From assembly GCA_024636345.1 (NCBI GenBank), contig JAGXHG010000026.1, positions 1 through 64,000 of the forward strand: DNA of 64,000 bases. Reading direction: 5' to 3'. This DNA comes from Desulfobulbaceae bacterium. Lineage in GTDB: Bacteria > Desulfobacterota > Desulfobulbia > Desulfobulbales > Desulfocapsaceae. The translations under genes and the position numbers were made by a program. Shown here in pieces: positions 28,530 to 37,387 of this stretch. The notes under the pieces are model-generated. The model did not search any database. It worked only from the letters and a program-made list of their open reading frames with translations, and was not told the origin of the DNA. The stretch's first letter is position 1. Each line of letters starts with the position of its first letter.

Positions 28530-29231
28530 ATGAGCAGCTATCCCATCATCATCCTCTTAACAAGCATCCTGTTCTGCACCGGTACCACAGTACTGACCGT
28601 CAAGCTCAAGCGGTCAAACCGTAAAAAGGACAAACTGCTCACCGATATGCAGACAATCCTCGACAGTCTGCACCTTGGGCTTGCAGACAATGAGAATCGC
28701 CAGGAAACTGATAACACAAAAAATATTTTTGATGACAATATGCGCACGGCAGAGATTACCACCAGACTTCAGCGATCTCGCCTTATCGTGCAGCAAGGTG
28801 GTTACTCTCCTGCCACCCCTGAGCGCTACCGCTATATTCAATCAATGGTCTTTAAAGGGATGAACGTCGAGGAGATTGCAGACACTCTTTCCATGTCCCT
28901 GCATGAAGCAACTCAGATTATCAGCTTGATCAAGGTGGCGCATCCTCAGGAGGATGCCAACAAAAAGCTTTTGCCATTGCAGGATCGAGTAAACAACGAG
29001 GATCACACACCCGCAACAACGGAGCAACAGACCAGACAATCTGCCCATAAACAATTTCCAGCCCTGAGGACAGCCGGTACTGTCAACAAATCTATCAAAC
29101 TTGCCAGATGGCTTAAGTTCCGCGCCGTTGTCCCCTGGTGCCTTCGAAAACAAAGTAGCCGTGAACCACCGACACGACCATCACCGCAAGCTGAAGGGAT
29201 ATCTTTTCGGCCATTACCAGGATATACATAA
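28530..29231 (+). CDS. Membrane-anchored HTH-like protein downstream of fliA
   Basis: A 233-residue protein I cannot name. Residues about 3-24 form a membrane anchor. A charged helix follows. Residues about 97-140 resemble a helix-turn-helix (RYRYIQSMVFKGMNVEEIAD, then LSMSLHEATQIISLIK). The last 90 residues are basic and disordered. Small anchored proteins of this type (DUF2802-like) commonly follow fliA in Proteobacteria; the role is unknown. The unusual C-terminus (RPSPQAEGISFRPLPGYT) may not be the ancestral end. Confidence 0.6.
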   Translation: MSSYPIIILLTSILFCTGTTVLTVKLKRSNRKKDKLLTDMQTILDSLHLGLADNENRQETDNTKNIFDDNMRTAEITTRLQRSRLIVQQGGYSPATPERYRYIQSMVFKGMNVEEIADTLSMSLHEATQIISLIKVAHPQEDANKKLLPLQDRVNNEDHTPATTEQQTRQSAHKQFPALRTAGTVNKSIKLARWLKFRAVVPWCLRKQSSREPPTRPSPQAEGISFRPLPGYT

Positions 29232-29404
29232 CGCTATATATACAAAAAATCACGATGACAGGAACTTCGTGCCTTAAGAAACAAGCCATCTCTGTCGATA
29301 ATACAACAGAGGCAATACACAAAGCTAAGTATTGCAAGATGCCGGGCCATGAGTTATTTGAGATTTCCGGCAATGACGTCAACCTTTATCCTGTGATATA
29401 ATCT

Positions 29405-30154
29405 ATGGTATCAGGTAAATACAGCGCTCTTTCCGGGGCTATTGCCCGTGAACAAAGCATGGCCAATGTTGCTTCCAATCTGGCCAATGTCAACACGATA
29501 GGTTACAAAAAGGCAAGCGTCAGCTTCGATTCACTGCTTCAGGGAGCCAAACAGACAGAAGAAACCAAAGGTATTAATTATAGCCGCACCAAAGGTAACT
29601 TTACCGATTTCACCCCGGGTCCGATCACAGAGACCGGTAATCCCCTTGATATGGCAATCCATGGCGATGGATTTTTCAAGGTACAGGGCCCTAATGGTAT
29701 TCTCTACACCCGACGCGGAGACTTTACCTTAGACCAGAATGGTAATCTGCAGACCAGTAATGGCCTCCAGGTCCTGAACCAAGCCAATGGCCCGATCAAT
29801 ATTCCCAACACCGCAACCAATCAAATATCCGTGAGCAGCCTTGGTGAGATATCCATCATGGGACGGGATGGTAGCAGTGCTGTTGTTGGCACTGTTGGTG
29901 TGGTCACTATAAATGACCCTAGTAAACTGAAGCGGGAAGCGGACACCACCTTTTCCCTGCAGCCGGATGGCCAGGAAACAGTCGTTACCCAACCTACCCT
30001 GGCCATTGGCAGCCTGGAAAACTCCAATGTCAATATGACCGAGGCAATGACCCTGATGATTGACAGTCTCAGGACCTTTGAGACCTATCACAAAGTATTA
30101 AAGAGTTACTCTGATCTTAGCCAGAAGCAGGATGAACTGGGCAGCCTGGCATAA
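29405..30154 (+). CDS. flgF: Flagellar rod protein FlgF
   Basis: A 249-residue proximal rod protein: N-terminal NLANVNTIGYKKASVSFDSL, central PLDMAIHGDGFFKVQG and C-terminal LENSNVNMTEAMTLMIDSLR. No clear Shine-Dalgarno precedes the ATG; the bases just upstream are AT-rich (GATATAATCT). The preceding 170 bases show no recognisable promoter. Followed by flgG after 46 bases. Confidence 0.93.
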   Translation: MVSGKYSALSGAIAREQSMANVASNLANVNTIGYKKASVSFDSLLQGAKQTEETKGINYSRTKGNFTDFTPGPITETGNPLDMAIHGDGFFKVQGPNGILYTRRGDFTLDQNGNLQTSNGLQVLNQANGPINIPNTATNQISVSSLGEISIMGRDGSSAVVGTVGVVTINDPSKLKREADTTFSLQPDGQETVVTQPTLAIGSLENSNVNMTEAMTLMIDSLRTFETYHKVLKSYSDLSQKQDELGSLA

Positions 30155-30200
30155 TTGATGAAGCAATCAGTACCCATAACCTAAAAGGATACCACAACAA

Positions 30201-30986
30201 ATGATTCGCTCACTCTGGACCGGAACCACCGGTATGAACAGTCAACAGCTCAACATAGATGTTATAGCCAATAACCTGGCCAACGCGACCACCACCGGAT
30301 TCAAAAAAAGCCGGGCTGATTTTCAGGATCTCATGTATCAGATCATAAAGGTTCCAGGAAGCCAGTCTTCTGCCGACACTACATCGCCGACAGGCATCCA
30401 GATTGGTCTCGGTGTCCGCCCTGCGGCGGTGCAGAAGATATTCACCGAAGGCGACCTGATCCAGACAGGAAACGAACTGGATATCGCCATCGAGGGTGCA
30501 GGTTTTTTCCAGGTGGAGATGCCCAATGGGACCACTGCCTACACCAGAGCAGGTGCACTGAAAAGGGATGGCGATGGCCGCGTGACCACCTCGGACGGTT
30601 ACCCCATTCTTCCGGCAATCACCATTCCTGATGGCTCCCGGCAAATTACTATCGGCGAGACCGGCATAGTAAGCGCCATCATCGGAGCAGACAACACCAG
30701 CACCGAAATAGGCGCCTTTGAAACCGTGACCTTTACCAATAATTCCGGACTGACTGCCGTGGGCCGCAATCTCCTTATGGAGTCTGCAGCATCGGGAACT
30801 GCACAGACTGCTATCCCCGGAGATGATGGCTATGGTACCTTGGCCCAGAACTATCTTGAAGGATCAAACGTCAATATCGTGGAAGAGATGGCTCTTATGA
30901 TCACCACCCAACGGGCTTATGAGATTAACTCTAAATCCATTCAGACATCTGATGAAATGATGCAGACCACCAATAATCTGATTTAG
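30201..30986 (+). CDS. flgG: Flagellar distal rod protein FlgG
   Basis: A 261-residue distal rod protein of exact family length, with NNLANATTTGFKKSRADFQD near the start, the GNELDIAIEGAGFFQVEMPNG middle and a C-terminal SNVNIVEEMALMITTQRAYE helix. It forms the longest part of the rod, passing through the P and L rings encoded just downstream. Confidence 0.97.
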   Translation: MIRSLWTGTTGMNSQQLNIDVIANNLANATTTGFKKSRADFQDLMYQIIKVPGSQSSADTTSPTGIQIGLGVRPAAVQKIFTEGDLIQTGNELDIAIEGAGFFQVEMPNGTTAYTRAGALKRDGDGRVTTSDGYPILPAITIPDGSRQITIGETGIVSAIIGADNTSTEIGAFETVTFTNNSGLTAVGRNLLMESAASGTAQTAIPGDDGYGTLAQNYLEGSNVNIVEEMALMITTQRAYEINSKSIQTSDEMMQTTNNLI

Positions 30987-31012
30987 TTGAAAGGAGTTTT
31001 AACCAATAATTT

Positions 31013-32020
31013 ATGAAATCTGAATTTGCGCGACAAACCGGATGTAAAGGCCGGAAAACAGGTCGAGCCACTTGCAGTATCTTTCTGCTCATTTCTCTGC
31101 TGTTTTTGGGGACGGCTTTCCCTTGTCACGCTTTTAACATCACCTTCCGCACAACAGCTACCGTTTCAGGCTCATCTGTTACCCTGGCAGAAATTGCTGA
31201 TGTAAGCACTCATTCCGAGCTTGCAGACGCCATGGCAAAACAAACGGTGGCAGCAAGCCCTGATGCAGGACAGGAAATCGTCCTCGACACCAACAGTATC
31301 GTCCAAAAACTTACCAGAGCAGTTACGACTCCGGCTGAAATCAATTGGAGCGGGGCAGAGACCGTGACGGTTACACGTCAGGGGATCACTATTACCGCCC
31401 AGAACATACAGAAAACCATAGAGGCATACCTGGCGGAACACGGAAAAATACTGCCGAATGCCAAATACACCTTTACCCCCAAAGATCCGCCTTTACCTTT
31501 TATGGTTCCCACAGGAGACGTGGAATGGGAGGTCATCCCCTCAAATCCCGGCATTATCGGCAGCAATCGTTTCTCTCTCATTGGACGTATCGACAAACAG
31601 GTCGTTAAAAATTTTTCTGTCCGCGGTACTCTGGAGGTTTTGGCCCCGGTGGCTGTCGCAGTGACAAATCTTCGACGAGGTAATCTTGTCGCCGAGACTC
31701 AAATCCAGATGGAGCCCAGAGATATCTCCACGCTCAGAGCCCCCTGCCTGCAATTGCAGCAAGTCATTGGCAAGACGCTTCTCCAGAGTATCAAGGCCGG
31801 ATCGGTTATCGACCTGTCATCTATTGAGCTCCCGCCAGTGGTTAAAAAAGGAGCATTTGTCAAGATTCTCGGTCAAAATAATGGCATGCAACTGACTGCC
31901 AGCGGTATTGCCAAGACAGATGGCAAACAAGGGCAAATCATCAAGGTCAAAAACACCAGCTCCGATAAAGTGATTTTCTGCCGTGTGACAGCACCGGGAC
32001 TCGTCGAGGTACAGATCTGA
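31013..32020 (+). CDS. flgA: Flagellar P-ring assembly chaperone FlgA
   Basis: A 335-residue periplasmic chaperone for FlgI. A long basic N-terminus precedes a hydrophobic signal segment (about residues 23-43). The C-terminal SAF-type domain has RRGNLVAETQIQMEPRDIS and the KVKNTSSDKVIFCRVTAPG ending typical of FlgA. It is longer than the E. coli protein because of an N-terminal extra domain, as in many non-enteric bacteria. The flgAHIJ order is consistent. Confidence 0.92.
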   Translation: MKSEFARQTGCKGRKTGRATCSIFLLISLLFLGTAFPCHAFNITFRTTATVSGSSVTLAEIADVSTHSELADAMAKQTVAASPDAGQEIVLDTNSIVQKLTRAVTTPAEINWSGAETVTVTRQGITITAQNIQKTIEAYLAEHGKILPNAKYTFTPKDPPLPFMVPTGDVEWEVIPSNPGIIGSNRFSLIGRIDKQVVKNFSVRGTLEVLAPVAVAVTNLRRGNLVAETQIQMEPRDISTLRAPCLQLQQVIGKTLLQSIKAGSVIDLSSIELPPVVKKGAFVKILGQNNGMQLTASGIAKTDGKQGQIIKVKNTSSDKVIFCRVTAPGLVEVQI

Positions 32021-32021
32021 T

Positions 32022-32708
32022 ATGAAAAACTTTCTTCTCATCCTTTGCTTTGCCACGCTCCTGACGTCCTGCGCCAAGCCACACGAACAGATTGTAAATA
32101 TTCCTGAACCGCTGGAAGAGATCCAGACTGACGCAACCAAAACGACCTCCGATGGTTCCCTTTGGCCAGGAGAACAGCACTCCCTTTATGCCGATCTTAA
32201 AGGACGGGCCACAGGTGATATTGTAACTGTCACCATCTCTGAAAAGGCCAGCGCCAGCAAGGAAGCCTCCACCGATTCGGATCGGAGCAGCAGTCTGTCC
32301 GCATCTATTCCCAACTTCCTGGGCATTGAGAATTCCGACATGATAGCGCAAAATCCCAACATTGATCTTGCCACCCTGATCAAGGCCGAATTTGCTAACA
32401 ACTTTGCGGGATCCGGCAAGACTGTCCGCAAAGAAGACCTTGTCGCCTCGCTCACCACCCAGGTCATTCAGGTTTACCCCAATGGAAATTTAAAGATCAG
32501 AGGCGGCAAGGAGGTTCGGGTCAATAACGAAACCCAGGTCATCTATCTGACAGGCATTGTCCGCCCTGTGGATATCATGGCCAACAATACCATTGACTCA
32601 AAGAATGTTCTCAATGCCAGGATTTCATACACCGGCAAGGGCGCAATAAGTGATAAACAAAATCCCGGCTGGATGACCAGAGTCATTGACAATGTCTGGC
32701 CATTCTGA
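32022..32708 (+). CDS. flgH: Flagellar L-ring lipoprotein FlgH
   Basis: A 228-residue outer-membrane lipoprotein. The lipobox LTSC is at residues 15-18 and the mature protein begins at C18. The SLWPGEQHSLYADLKGRATGDIVTV and GNLKIRGGKEVRVNNE stretches are FlgH hallmarks. It forms the L ring around the rod and shows the cell has an outer membrane. Starts 1 base after flgA. Confidence 0.96.
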   Translation: MKNFLLILCFATLLTSCAKPHEQIVNIPEPLEEIQTDATKTTSDGSLWPGEQHSLYADLKGRATGDIVTVTISEKASASKEASTDSDRSSSLSASIPNFLGIENSDMIAQNPNIDLATLIKAEFANNFAGSGKTVRKEDLVASLTTQVIQVYPNGNLKIRGGKEVRVNNETQVIYLTGIVRPVDIMANNTIDSKNVLNARISYTGKGAISDKQNPGWMTRVIDNVWPF

Positions 32709-32722
32709 CCACAAGGCAAATC

Positions 32723-33835
32723 ATGAAATCCATAAAGATCCTTTGCATATTTCTTTTTTTCCTAACGGTCCTGGTTCAAACAGCAGGAGCAACCAGGATC
32801 AAGGATATCGCCCAACTAGGTGGAGTTCGTGAGAATCAATTAATCGGATACGGCCTGGTGACCGGCCTTGCCGGAACTGGCGACGACCTGAAGAAAGTTC
32901 TTTTTACCCGCCAGGCCCTCTATAATATGATGGTACGCCAGGGCATCACTATCAATCCAACCGAGTTTGAAAAGATTAAATCTAAAAATGTAGCAGCGGT
33001 CATGGTCACTGCCGCCCTTCCACCTTTTGCCAAACCAGGTTCCACTCTTGATATCCTGGTTTCATCCATCGGCGACGCGCAGAGTCTTGCCGGTGGAAAC
33101 CTGCTCATGACAGCCTTGAAAGGACCCGATAATAAGGTCTATGCCGTGGCCCAGGGCCCTATGACCTTGGCTGCCTTCTCCTTTGGCGGCAAGGCAGCCA
33201 AGGTCCAGAAAAACCACCCCACAGTGGGACGCATTTCCAATGGAGCAATTATTGAACAAACAGTGCCCGTAGCCCTTGGCCAAAATGGTACCCTCTCCTA
33301 CCGGTTGCGGTCCTCAGATTTCAGTACCGCCGCCAACATGAGCGACGCGATAAATTCAACCTTTGGCGAGGGAACGGCCACTCCCATTGATTCAACAACG
33401 GTCAACGTGACCATACCGAACGATTTCAAGGCCGAGCCAGTCCCCTTCATTGCCAGACTGGAATCTCTGGATATCAAGGTTGACACCAATGCCAAGGTCG
33501 TCATCAACGAACGCACCGGCACCATTGTCATGGGCAAGGACGTGAGACTCTCCACCGTCGCGGTTTCCCATGGGAACCTCTCGATTGTCATTAAAGAGTC
33601 TGCTGACGTATACCAGCCAAATCCACTTGCAGCTGGCGAGACAGTTGTCATTCCCCAAACCAGTGTAGCAATCACCGAAGAGGAAGGCGGACTCACAGTA
33701 GTTAAAGAAGGAGTCAGTATCAGCGCGGTAGCCGATGCCCTCAATGCCATTGGCGCCACCCCCAGAGACCTGATTGCCATTTTCCAAGCCATCAAGGCCG
33801 CCGGGGCCATGCAGGGCGAACTTGTCGTCCTATAA
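32723..33835 (+). CDS. flgI: Flagellar P-ring protein FlgI
   Basis: A 370-residue periplasmic P-ring subunit with a signal peptide (about residues 1-23). Then comes the very conserved start of the mature protein (RIKDIAQLGGVRENQLIGYG) and GLAGTGDD. The C-terminus has GGLTVVKEGVSISAVADALNAIGATPRDLI in the family pattern. It surrounds the FlgG rod in the peptidoglycan layer. Confidence 0.97.
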   Translation: MKSIKILCIFLFFLTVLVQTAGATRIKDIAQLGGVRENQLIGYGLVTGLAGTGDDLKKVLFTRQALYNMMVRQGITINPTEFEKIKSKNVAAVMVTAALPPFAKPGSTLDILVSSIGDAQSLAGGNLLMTALKGPDNKVYAVAQGPMTLAAFSFGGKAAKVQKNHPTVGRISNGAIIEQTVPVALGQNGTLSYRLRSSDFSTAANMSDAINSTFGEGTATPIDSTTVNVTIPNDFKAEPVPFIARLESLDIKVDTNAKVVINERTGTIVMGKDVRLSTVAVSHGNLSIVIKESADVYQPNPLAAGETVVIPQTSVAITEEEGGLTVVKEGVSISAVADALNAIGATPRDLIAIFQAIKAAGAMQGELVVL

Positions 33836-33852
33836 TCAACACAGAGCCAACC

Positions 33853-34164
33853 ATGCAAATTAATTCAAAAGTCATACCCAGCCCTAGTGTGCTCCCTGGA
33901 AAACAAGCCACATCACCAGACAAAGACCTGCAATCATTGCGCAAATCCTGCCGGGAATTTGAGGCAATCTATACCCAGGAGATGTATAAGGCCATGCGCA
34001 AGACTGTGCCCGACAGCGGTCTTTTTGAGAAAAATATGGCCAGTGAAGTTTATAAAGAGATGCTGGACATGGAAATAGCCAAGGCCTCCGCTGCAGATAA
34101 GGGCAATGGAATTGGCGAGGCCATGTATGAGCAGATGAAAGACAAGGTAGGTCCTCAAAAATAA
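33853..34164 (+). CDS. flgJ: Rod-binding protein FlgJ, short form
   Basis: A 103-residue protein matching only the N-terminal rod-capping domain of enteric FlgJ (LRKSCREFEAIYTQEMYKAMR, then a KEMLDMEIAKASA helix). The muramidase domain is absent. This single-domain form is normal outside the Beta- and Gammaproteobacteria, where another enzyme opens the cell wall. Directly downstream of flgI. Confidence 0.9.
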   Translation: MQINSKVIPSPSVLPGKQATSPDKDLQSLRKSCREFEAIYTQEMYKAMRKTVPDSGLFEKNMASEVYKEMLDMEIAKASAADKGNGIGEAMYEQMKDKVGPQK

Positions 34165-34189
34165 TTACCAAACCACTTAAAAAAAATCC

Positions 34190-34217
34190 TAAAGTTTTAT
34201 CCTTCCTCTGACGATAT
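34190..34217 (+). promoter_or_regulatory. Putative sigma-28 promoter upstream of the flgM block
   Basis: TAAAGTTT (34190-34197) matches the FliA -35 exactly. GACGATAT (34210-34217) matches the -10 except at two positions. The spacer from TAAA is 16 bases, the same as in the flgK promoter at 35721. It would drive the hypothetical gene, flgM and flgN as class III genes. Confidence 0.7.
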
Positions 34218-34317
34218 TATTTATAAGTGAAGATTATAAAATCTTTCAAAAAACATTGTTATCATACAGTATTCCCCCGCAAGGATGCATGGGGACAACG
34301 CAAGGAGGCGAATTTTC

Positions 34318-34917
34318 ATGACAAACCCAGTCAGTATTCAAGCACACTTAGACCCAAAACTCCTGCGGCAACACAACAATAAAAATCTTCAATCACTGGA
34401 GCCTGACACAACGGCAACTGAGAAAAGCCCCTTTGATAAAGCCAGCGTTACCAGTGATACCGTCACCATCAGCAAGCAATCAGAGACAACAGTAACCTAC
34501 TCAAACGCTCTGACAATGGAACAGAATGTCGCAGGAGATGGATTTAACCTTCTGCGTGGTCTTGTGTTAAATATGCTCAAGGAACAGGGCATTGATTATA
34601 AAGTTGCAACCGGTGCCACAACTGGCTCCCAGGAAATTGACATCAGTCAACTGAGTCAGGAAGAGGCTCAGGCGCTTATTGCCGATGATGGCTATTTTGG
34701 CGTTAAAAAAACCTCTGACCGGATTGTAGATTTTGCCATTGCTACAGCAGGCAACGATCCTTCCCGCTTGGCGGCAATTAAAGAGGGGGTGGACAAGGGA
34801 TTTAACGAGGCACTGAAAGCCTTTGGCGGACAGCTTCCTGACATGTCCTACGCTACCTATGACGCAGTTATGGAAAAGCTTGATAAATGGGCAGAAAAGA
34901 TAAATTCTGAGCAGTAA
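34318..34917 (+). CDS. Conserved flagellar-cluster hypothetical protein
   Basis: A 199-residue soluble protein with no signal peptide. The N-terminal 70 residues are low-complexity. Residues about 75-199 are well ordered, with SQEEAQALIADDGYFGVKKT and DRIVDFAIATAGNDPSRLAA. Similar proteins occur in flagellar clusters of Geobacter- and Desulfovibrio-like bacteria, sometimes mislabelled as hydrogenase-4 component G; no function is established. The ATG at 34318 has AAGGAGG upstream and is preferred over 34285. It lies behind a sigma-28 promoter with flgM and flgN, so a late-stage role is likely. Confidence 0.72.
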   Translation: MTNPVSIQAHLDPKLLRQHNNKNLQSLEPDTTATEKSPFDKASVTSDTVTISKQSETTVTYSNALTMEQNVAGDGFNLLRGLVLNMLKEQGIDYKVATGATTGSQEIDISQLSQEEAQALIADDGYFGVKKTSDRIVDFAIATAGNDPSRLAAIKEGVDKGFNEALKAFGGQLPDMSYATYDAVMEKLDKWAEKINSEQ

Positions 34918-34944
34918 TCATCAGAAAAGATCCCAGGTGATATT

Positions 34945-35241
34945 ATGAGTATTGATTTTTTTGGAGTTGGCGGACTTGGTCAGATAGGCGCCATGAAAAA
35001 GGCTGAAAAGACACAGACCACCAATAAGCCAGGCGAAAGCAAGGGCAAGGATCAGGTGCAGTTTTCATCTGTCCTCCAAGATGTGCAAAAGGCGCAGAGC
35101 AGCAGTGGCACCATGCAGACACAACGAAATGAGCGCGTCCAGGAACTCAAGGCCCAAATTGCCGATGGTTCCTATCATCCTGACCTGAATAAAGTAGCCA
35201 CCAGTCTGTTGCAGTTTATGATAGAGGAGAAGCAATCATGA
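34945..35241 (+). CDS. flgM: Anti-sigma-28 factor FlgM
   Basis: A 98-residue FlgM. The N-terminal half is disordered and polar. The C-terminal half carries the FliA-binding region (RNERVQELKAQIADGSYHPD, then VATSLLQFMIEE). It holds FliA inactive until it is exported through the completed hook. Its stop overlaps the flgN start (ATGA). Confidence 0.94.
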   Translation: MSIDFFGVGGLGQIGAMKKAEKTQTTNKPGESKGKDQVQFSSVLQDVQKAQSSSGTMQTQRNERVQELKAQIADGSYHPDLNKVATSLLQFMIEEKQS

Positions 35242-35591
35242 CCACCGGAAAAACCCATGATTATCTTATTCGCCTCAGAGACTTGATCCTCCAGGAAAGG
35301 GAATACGCAAAGACGCTGGATCTGACGGCCATGGCCCAGATCCAGCACGAGAAAGAGGAACTGATGCAAATTTTAGCCCATGTTCAAACTATTGAGCAGG
35401 CAGATAAAAGCATTGCCACCCAAATCCGCCATGAAAATCGCCGTAACGCCTATCTGTTCAAGGCCACTTTGGGCTGGATCAGGGACACAATGGAGTTTTT
35501 TGGCAAACAATCCACTACCTCCACCTATTCTGCCAGTGCCGGAACCATATCCGCGCCCGTGAACGGCAGACTCCTCTCCGGAAGAATCTAA
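35238..35591 (+). CDS. flgN: Flagellar export chaperone FlgN
   Basis: A 117-residue helical protein resembling FlgN, the chaperone for hook-filament junction proteins FlgK and FlgL, which are encoded just downstream. The long amphipathic N-terminal helix (YLIRLRDLILQEREYAKTLD) and a short disordered tail fit. Translationally coupled to flgM by a 4-base overlap. FlgN is poorly conserved, so order adds weight. Confidence 0.88.
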   Translation: MTTGKTHDYLIRLRDLILQEREYAKTLDLTAMAQIQHEKEELMQILAHVQTIEQADKSIATQIRHENRRNAYLFKATLGWIRDTMEFFGKQSTTSTYSASAGTISAPVNGRLLSGRI

Positions 35592-35720
35592 TTTCCCACC
35601 AAACGTTCAACACTTTTTCTATCTTTTTATAAGTGCCCTCTGGTTCCCCTTTGCGGTGCATAGAAACCAAAGAATTTCCCTTTATTAGTACGCACAATCG
35701 CTTTTCCTCCCCCCTACACC

Positions 35721-35748
35721 TAAACAATCCCTCCCATTTTGCCGATAT
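35721..35748 (+). promoter_or_regulatory. Putative sigma-28 promoter of flgK
   Basis: TAAA (35721-35724), 16 bases, then GCCGATAT (35741-35748, one mismatch to GCCGATAA). It lies 74 bases before flgK in a 230-base gap. The 15 bases at 35734-35748 are repeated exactly at 63948-63962 near the right edge. Confidence 0.75.
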
Positions 35749-35821
35749 AACAGTACGCAGAATACAATGGCTACCATAAAAAGTTAAGTGGCCACTTTTC
35801 TCCAACTAAGGATAATGCAAT

Positions 35822-37213
35822 ATGGCCGGACTAATCACCGCACTCAATGCCGGAAAAACTTCTCTTGAAGTCAATCAAAAGTCCATTGAGATCATCGGCA
35901 ACAATATCTCCAATGTCAATACCGCAGGATATTCCCGACAAAGCGCAGTATTAACCCCTTATCCCTCCATGAATTTTGGCGGTTTCTTCATTGGCCAGGG
36001 AGTGTTAGTCTCCGATGTTCAGCGTGCCAATGACTCCTTTGTCACAGGTCAGCTCCAGGAGAAATCCTCGGAATATGGTCTTCAGAGCGGACAAGCAAAT
36101 CCCTTAGCCGAATTGGAACGCATCTTCAATATCACTGATAATAACCTCGCCACTGATATCGACACTTTCTTTGATTCCTGGCAGGAACTTTCTGCTAACC
36201 CCAGTGGTCTTGTGGAACGGGATATAGTCATTCAACGTGGAGAGCTACTGGCCGAAAGTTTCCACAGCATCACGAATGACTTGAATACAGTTCAGCAAAA
36301 CATCAACAGTTCTCTTGCATCCAAGGTGGATGACGTCAACTCAAAAATTACGGAAATCGCCGAACTCAACTCCCGGATCTTCACCATTGAGATTCAGGGC
36401 CAGACTGCAAACAGCGCCAGGGATCGTCGCGATATGCTTGCCAAAGATCTGTCCTCAAGTCTTGGTGTACAGACATACACTGATTCTAAGGGTATGATGG
36501 CGGTTCAACTCCCAGGCGGCCTGCCATTGGTTCAGGGCACAGCAGCCATGACCATCGAGGCAGTTCCCAATGGCCAAACACTTGATCTGGTACTGCACAC
36601 CGGAGGCGTCACTCGAAATATTGGCTTGAACAACCTTGGCGGTGAGTTTTATGGCCTGGTTAATATCCGTGACACAGTCATCCCCGGGCTAAATGCCAGT
36701 CTGGACAAACTAGCTTACAGTCTCATTACCGAAGTCAATGCTGCTCATAAACTCGGGACGGGACTTGATAATTTAAACAACCGGGATTTCTTCACCTCGA
36801 TCCCTGAACTCGACGCAGCCCGCAACATCTCCGTGGCACTTACCGACTCAAACCAGGTGGCGGCAGCACTACCTGTCCCACCTGAATCAGTGGCCCCCGG
36901 CGACAACCGCAATGCTCTGATCATTGCCGGTCTTGGCGGAAAATTATCCGTCAATATGGAGGATACGTTTAACTCCTACTATGGGAAAATGGTATCCACC
37001 GTCGGTATCATGGCCAATCAGAACAAACTTTCTCTCGGCGGGGCCGAAGACGCCATGGTGCAATTACAGAATCTGAGGGATGGACTGGCCGGTGTCTCTC
37101 TGGATGAAGAAATGATCAGCCTTATCCAGTTTCAGCGCGGCTTCGAATCTTCCGCCAAATTTCTCTCCACTATAGATGAGATGATGGCATCTCTTATGGA
37201 TTTGAAACGATAA
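35822..37213 (+). CDS. flgK: Flagellar hook-filament junction protein FlgK
   Basis: A 463-residue first junction protein (HAP1). The N-terminus carries GNNISNVNTAGYSRQSAVLT, and the C-terminus ends with SLDEEMISLIQFQRGFESSAKFLSTIDEMM, both family hallmarks. The central insert is shorter than in enterics. Late gene behind a sigma-28-like promoter, with flgL downstream. Confidence 0.96.
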   Translation: MAGLITALNAGKTSLEVNQKSIEIIGNNISNVNTAGYSRQSAVLTPYPSMNFGGFFIGQGVLVSDVQRANDSFVTGQLQEKSSEYGLQSGQANPLAELERIFNITDNNLATDIDTFFDSWQELSANPSGLVERDIVIQRGELLAESFHSITNDLNTVQQNINSSLASKVDDVNSKITEIAELNSRIFTIEIQGQTANSARDRRDMLAKDLSSSLGVQTYTDSKGMMAVQLPGGLPLVQGTAAMTIEAVPNGQTLDLVLHTGGVTRNIGLNNLGGEFYGLVNIRDTVIPGLNASLDKLAYSLITEVNAAHKLGTGLDNLNNRDFFTSIPELDAARNISVALTDSNQVAAALPVPPESVAPGDNRNALIIAGLGGKLSVNMEDTFNSYYGKMVSTVGIMANQNKLSLGGAEDAMVQLQNLRDGLAGVSLDEEMISLIQFQRGFESSAKFLSTIDEMMASLMDLKR

Positions 37214-37387
37214 AGAATAATGGAGATGGCAAAGTATAAAGGCACAAAGACGAGTCTGCGAAGAAAAGCAAGCCTACGAGACTCCGAATCCTGAGGAATT
37301 AACGTACAATAGATACGCCGCAGTGACGAAAGTTGCAGTTCAAAGAAGTATTTGGAACTTTTCACGACGACATCAAGGTAAACAACT

